A stretch of DNA of 64,000 nucleotides from positions 1,644,439 to 1,708,438 of the forward strand of contig FJOG01000001.1 of the NCBI GenBank assembly GCA_900073065.1, in the 5' to 3' direction. The notes beneath the pieces were generated by a model. The model saw only the letters and a list, made by a program, of their open reading frames with translations. It searched no databases and was not told the DNA's origin. A program made the translations under genes and the position numbers. Each line of letters starts with the position of its first letter. Positions within the stretch are counted from its first letter, which is position 1. This stretch comes from Phialocephala subalpina. Its lineage: Eukaryota; Ascomycota; Leotiomycetes; Helotiales; Mollisiaceae. Positions 59,820-64,000 of the stretch are shown one piece after another.

Positions 59820-60290
59820 TTGAAGAGAGGCGGTGATGAGAATTGGCTGGATGGTGATATCATTGCTTGAGGTTGGGTTGTTAGACGGCGGGAAATGTTC
59901 TCGGAGTTATCGACTATTAGAAAGATGGATAAAGGGAAGATCATTTGGGAACTTAAAACAAAACTCGTTACTTCATCATATAGAAAGATGAATGTCTGCT
60001 TTGGGGAAATAGCAGCTTCATATCCCCTAGCACAACGAAAAGAAGATCCAGGAAATGAAATAAAAATTCCGTCGCACTTTCACATCACAGTAATTGAGAT
60101 CTTTGCGAAAAGCCGGCAAGCCGGTCGGTCTCTTTGGCCGCAGCTATCCCGAAGGAAAAAGCTGAACAGTTTTGGCAAACTGCTTCATTGTGTCCTGATC
60201 CGTAGATTCAGTAAAGTACAGCCAATGGTGCCCCCACCCATGCACAATCGTTTACTCCAGAGCCCATGCCAGCAACCATTTTGTCATCAT
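59820..60290. other. convergent intergenic region
   Basis: 471 bp between convergent 3' ends. No gene recognised. Confidence 0.6.
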
Positions 60291-60914
60291 CTACCTGACG
60301 ATACCCTCGAATCGGTTCTTGAACCACTTGACGGTCTCATCACGCTTGATCTTGTGGGCGGATCCAACCTTGGTCTGGCATCGACGGCGCTTGGCAACTC
60401 GCTCACCAGGACGGGTCCTAAGAACTGTCAACACTATCCAACATATCCCAGGTATGTTCGTATACTCACATGCAGCAGTAGAAGTCCATGCCGTAGATAC
60501 CGATCGCAGGATCGTACTTGATACCGAGATCGATGTGTTCGCTAATACCGAAACCGAAGTTGCCAGTCTCAGAGAAGTTGCGCTTGCGGAGCTCATATTC
60601 CTTGACCTTCAATCCACGCTCCAAGATTTCCTCAGCCTTTGGTCCACGGACAGTAACGTGCACGGCGATCTTTTCGTTACGACGGATACCAAAGGTACGG
60701 ACGGTGTATCTGGCCTTGCCTGGAGATAATGTTAGATTTGTTCTCTTCGTTCTGCGATGGTAATCGTACTGTAGACTGGAGTTTGACCACTCAATTGTTC
60801 CAACACCTTGGCCGCACGAGTGAGTCTGTCACCAGATTCTCCGACGGAGATGTTGAGGACGAGCTTTTGGATGCGGAGCTCCTTCATGGGGTTGCTTCCC
60901 TTGTCTTCGGCCAT
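60291..60914 (-). CDS. RPL11: 60S ribosomal protein L11 (uL5)
   Basis: Exons on the minus strand: 60914-60770, 60719-60470, 60417-60291; 173 residues, the expected size. Reads [20 protein letters not shown], then [20 protein letters not shown] and [20 protein letters not shown] across intron 1. The C-terminal half has [17 protein letters not shown] and [19 protein letters not shown] across intron 2. uL5 binds 5S rRNA in the central protuberance of the large subunit. It shares a 318-bp divergent promoter with the SmB gene. Confidence 0.97.
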
Positions 60915-61232
60915 TTTGACGGATGTCGAAGGATTGTCGTTGGGAAATTGGTTGTGAAGTTGTCGATTGTCGTTCAAAAAGTTCGAGGTAGTTCAATTTT
61001 CGAAAATGTTCAGTGGTGCGCCGAGCGCTCGCGAGAGTTGGGCTAACCGCATTCACGTTAGTGGATGGCAGCCTTCTCAAATCCTCAAAGCTACGACCTT
61101 GAAGAACTCCAGGTCAAACTCCACGCTTTGCAAAGAGCCCACGAGTTGACTGAAGTCCAAGAAACTTCAAAACCCAATCTTTGAACCCCTCAAGAGAAGC
61201 CGACTTGTCGCGCATCTCGCAATCTAGTCAAC
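60915..61232. promoter_or_regulatory. bidirectional promoter RPL11/SmB
   Basis: 318 bp between divergent start codons of a ribosomal protein and a spliceosome core gene. No specific site assigned. Confidence 0.6.
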
Positions 61233-62120
61233 ATGGCGAACAAGCAAGGAAAAATGGTGAGTTGCACCCCTACTCTACAGCTCTGCAAGCTTTATGTTGA
61301 CATTATAGGCTGACTATTGCTATCTATATAGGCCGGTCTCGTACGTTATCCTTATTGCGCGGAGCCTTGAAGCTGCTTGCGCCTCTGTTGGAAGGTCATG
61401 TGCTGATGTGGATTTAGATCAACTACCGGATGAGAGTGACCATGAACGATGGGCGCCAGATGGTTGGACAGATGCTTGCCTTTGATAAGGTATGCGTAGA
61501 CTCACTGGTGGCTATTTTGGACCTCAATCGCTAACTTATAGCCCAGCATATGAATCTCGTTCTCGCAGACACGGAGGAGTTCAGACGCGTCAAGCGCAAG
61601 GCGAACAAAACACCTGCTGCTCCAGGCGCAGCCAGTACCTCAGCACCACTCGTCGAGTCCGAAGAGAAGCGTACACTTGGTCTTACGATTGTTAGAGGCG
61701 CTCATATCATCTCCCTCTCCGTCGAGTCACCACCGCCAGCAGATCCATCCGCACGATTGGGAGCGAGCGCGCCGGGAGGAATGGCCTCAACCATGGCCGC
61801 TGGCGCTGGTATTGCTAGACCTGCTGGACGAGGCATGCCCGTTGGATTGGCTGTAAGTTTGGCTTCCACAAGGGTTTTGGATGTATCACTAACACGAATA
61901 GGGACCTGCTGCTGGAGTTGGCGCACCACCAGCATTTGGAGGTTTCCCTGGAGCACCACCATTCGGCAGAGGAGGTAAGGAAATCAAAACATATCTACGG
62001 CTGAATCTACAGCTAACATATTCTCCAGCTCCCCCACCAGGATTTGGAGGTTTCCCACCACCAGGATTCCCAGGAGGACAGGGACCACCACCAGGATTTG
62101 CTCCTCCTCCCAGACGGTAG
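61233..62120 (+). CDS. SMB1: small nuclear ribonucleoprotein SmB
   Basis: Exons 61233-61256, 61332-61340, 61418-61489, 61547-61852, 61902-61974 and 62029-62120 give 191 residues. The Sm fold is clear: INYRMRVTMNDGRQMVGQMLAFDKHMNLVLADTEEFRR (Sm1) and KRTLGLTIVRGAHIISLSVE (Sm2). The tail is Gly/Pro-rich with PPPGF and GRG repeats, typical of SmB. It is part of the heptameric ring on U1, U2, U4 and U5 snRNAs. Exon 2 is only 9 nt (Ala-Gly-Leu). The exon 4 acceptor was set at CAG 61546 because it yields FDKHMNLVL. Confidence 0.94.
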
Positions 62121-62530
62121 TTGGACAAGGTCTATGATCTTGAGGTTGAGGATAATTTACGAGAAAATTGGGTGGCAGCGGAAAATCAAACACCGCATGG
62201 GCGTTGAGGGAGGAGTTTGGCACTTCATACCAAAAATGGTCAATTTGTAGCATAGACAGCGCAACAATGCGAAGCAAGAGAACTCTGATGTCTACTATCT
62301 GAATCACCATCGTCCTCTGAATCTCTCTAGAGCACAATCTGAGCCATTGCTACATTTTCAACCCCTCATTTCGGCGCATTTCTCTTTGAACGATCGGCAC
62401 GTGACCCTTCCTATTTTCGGCCTTGAACTTTCCCATCAAAAAGTCCGCAATCGCCGTGCAACCTTCATAACCAAGCTTCACCTTCAACTCTCCACTCCAC
62501 CTCTTCCTCACGAACCACCATTTACTCAAC
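62121..62530. other. intergenic, MPC1 promoter
   Basis: 410 bp; a CACGTG at 62398-62403 lies 128 bp before the MPC1 start. No gene seen. Confidence 0.6.
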
Positions 62531-63199
62531 ATGGCGGCCTTCTTCAAAGCGGTCAATGCGAAGATTCGCGCGAATCCAATGCTGAGCTATGTCTGTTCTA
62601 CGCGTATGTTTCCCACTTCCTCTTGGCGGGCTCGGCCAGTTACACACCTGGTTGTTCAGGATGTGACTTGTGGGATGGAAATTTGGGAATTGGGAGAACA
62701 TTGAAGCTGATAGAGAAAACGCAGATTTCTGGGGTCCGGTTTCGAATTTCGGTATCCCGATTGCGGCGGTTATGGATACGCAGAAGAGTCCTGAGCTGTG
62801 AGTTGCTCTCTCTGACTGTTCCCCAACCTTCACCTTTCCCTTCCACCAGCTTCTCATTCCTTCCCTACCAAATTATCTTCCTTTGTCAACTCAGTTACTA
62901 ATTCTTCCCCCAGCATCTCCGGCAAAATGACCGGCGCCCTAGTGGTCTACTCCGCAACATTCATGCGCTACGCCCTGGCCGTCCAGCCCAAGAACTATCT
63001 CCTCTTCGCCTGCCACTTCGTAAACGAAGGCTCCCAGCTCACGCAAGGTTATCGGTGGATGCAGTATCACAAGTGGGGTGGCAAGGAGGAGATGGATAAG
63101 TTGAAGGCAGCAGAGGGAGGGGTTAAGTCAGCCGTTGAGAAGGTGGGGGATGAGGTTGGAGCTGTGGTTGAGAAGGCTAAGTCGGTGGTCTCGAAGTAG
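62531..63199 (+). CDS. MPC1: mitochondrial pyruvate carrier subunit MPC1
   Basis: Exons 62531-62603, 62725-62797 and 62914-63199 give 143 residues. It is one half of the inner-membrane pyruvate carrier. Core motifs: [18 protein letters not shown] (formed across intron 1), [46 protein letters not shown] 35-residue C-terminal extension rich in Lys, Glu and Val ([22 protein letters not shown]) is helical and longer than in yeast MPC1 as I recall it. Both introns are over 115 nt, longer than most here. Confidence 0.95.
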
Positions 63200-64000
63200 A
63201 GGTGGATGCTGAGAGATGGGGAAAGAAAGGGATGATTGGCATAGAGTTGCTGATATGGGACGAGTGGGTGGTAGGAATGGGGAGGAAAATGGGATGAGTT
63301 GACGAGAGATGAACGATCTTGCTACATTATCCGGTGATCACGGAAGGCATCTGCTTTTACACTTGCGAGAGAGATGCACGGTTGTACTTGTAGAGCGAAG
63401 CTGCCGATAAGGCATTTATCAATGCGGCCCTACAATGGCTTTTCAACAAGTTCTGCTTTGGTTGAATTTGGCTTGCTCTGGATTTTGTGCTGCGATTGCT
63501 GTCTGTAATTTTGTAAGTTCGGAGACTGCTTTTGGTTGGAGCTTGCCTTCTTCTCATCGTCTTTACTTCTAAAACTCGTAATTGAGCATTTCCTTCTACA
63601 GCTTTGTGTTTAAAATTATGTTTTTATTCCTCCTCGAGCGATTCCCTCTTTCAACTTTACGTCCAGTGACGATAGGAGGTGCCTTGAAGGGTAGTACAAC
63701 CCAGATCTCATTTACGTTGAACGAGGAATAATTCTGATTACTGCTACTCGAGTTGAATTGAGCACCTGCAGAAGCTCAACCCAAGATTGTTAGTCACTGG
63801 TTGTTCTTACATCCTGCTTAGCTTGCCTTATTCGTCACTCGAGACATTCATTCTTCAAAGGCGAGATGTCCTTGGAAACTTCGAACACGGAATTTTTCTG
63901 CTCTTCCAGTGTCCGCACCATAGTGAAACAATGTACCTCGCTCAGTCTATCATCTTGGGGGGACATTGGGTATTATATTGAGCGCAAGCAACCAATGTCC
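63200..64000. other. right-edge non-coding region
   Basis: 800 bp to the window edge. The MPC1 3' flank is G-rich. The last ORF (63787-63981) is short and unsupported. Confidence 0.5.

Overview
This is 64 kb of nuclear DNA from a filamentous ascomycete (Pezizomycotina; a Leotiomycetes-type genome is my guess, held loosely). The signs are GT-AG introns, mostly about 50-60 nt with CTAAC-like branch sites, compact monocistronic genes on both strands, and fungal forms of the proteins, such as a 1,193-residue pyruvate carboxylase and an LSD1 with a C-terminal HMG box. Exon coordinates were inferred by hand from splice motifs, reading-frame closure and remembered family conservation; no alignment was run.

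Left third (1-26.5 kb): housekeeping genes. In order: 3' end of DNA topoisomerase I, COQ6, a Ser-rich TPR-like protein, a CaMK-type kinase (-), a UBE2W-like E2, histidyl-tRNA synthetase (-) divergent from VPS33, an LSD1-type demethylase, a CUE/BTB-like protein, a DUF1640 mitochondrial coiled-coil protein (-) divergent from eIF2-gamma.

Middle (26.5-45.8 kb): a possible secreted cysteine-containing protein, a perfect 250-bp tandem duplication, pyruvate carboxylase (-) whose N-terminus is cut into tiny exons (21, 8 and 12 nt), then clathrin heavy chain (-). One clathrin intron is 2,027 nt instead of about 55. It contains a complete 384-codon ORF on the same strand, encoding an intact GIY-YIG nuclease motif set followed by three C2H2 zinc fingers. 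Palindromic GTAC repeats, perfect hairpins and a tandem array of 5' splice sites lie around the ORF. This looks like a homing-type or otherwise mobile nuclease gene in a spliceosomal intron, and it is the most notable object in the window. A DHA2-type MFS exporter follows.

Accessory stretch (45.8-58.5 kb): gene-poor. It holds a long imperfect hairpin, a four-helix MARVEL-like membrane protein, a 273-bp MITE-like element with terminal inverted repeats, a decayed HET-domain gene with several Trp-to-TAG stops (RIP-like), a dispersed 5S rRNA gene and an SRR1-like protein.

Right end (58.5-64 kb): two small neighbouring proteins sharing a C-terminal VGKM motif, then RPL11 (-) divergent from SmB, and the mitochondrial pyruvate carrier subunit MPC1. 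Pyruvate carboxylase, MPC1 and COQ6 all serve mitochondrial or pyruvate metabolism, but they are far apart and nothing suggests a cluster.
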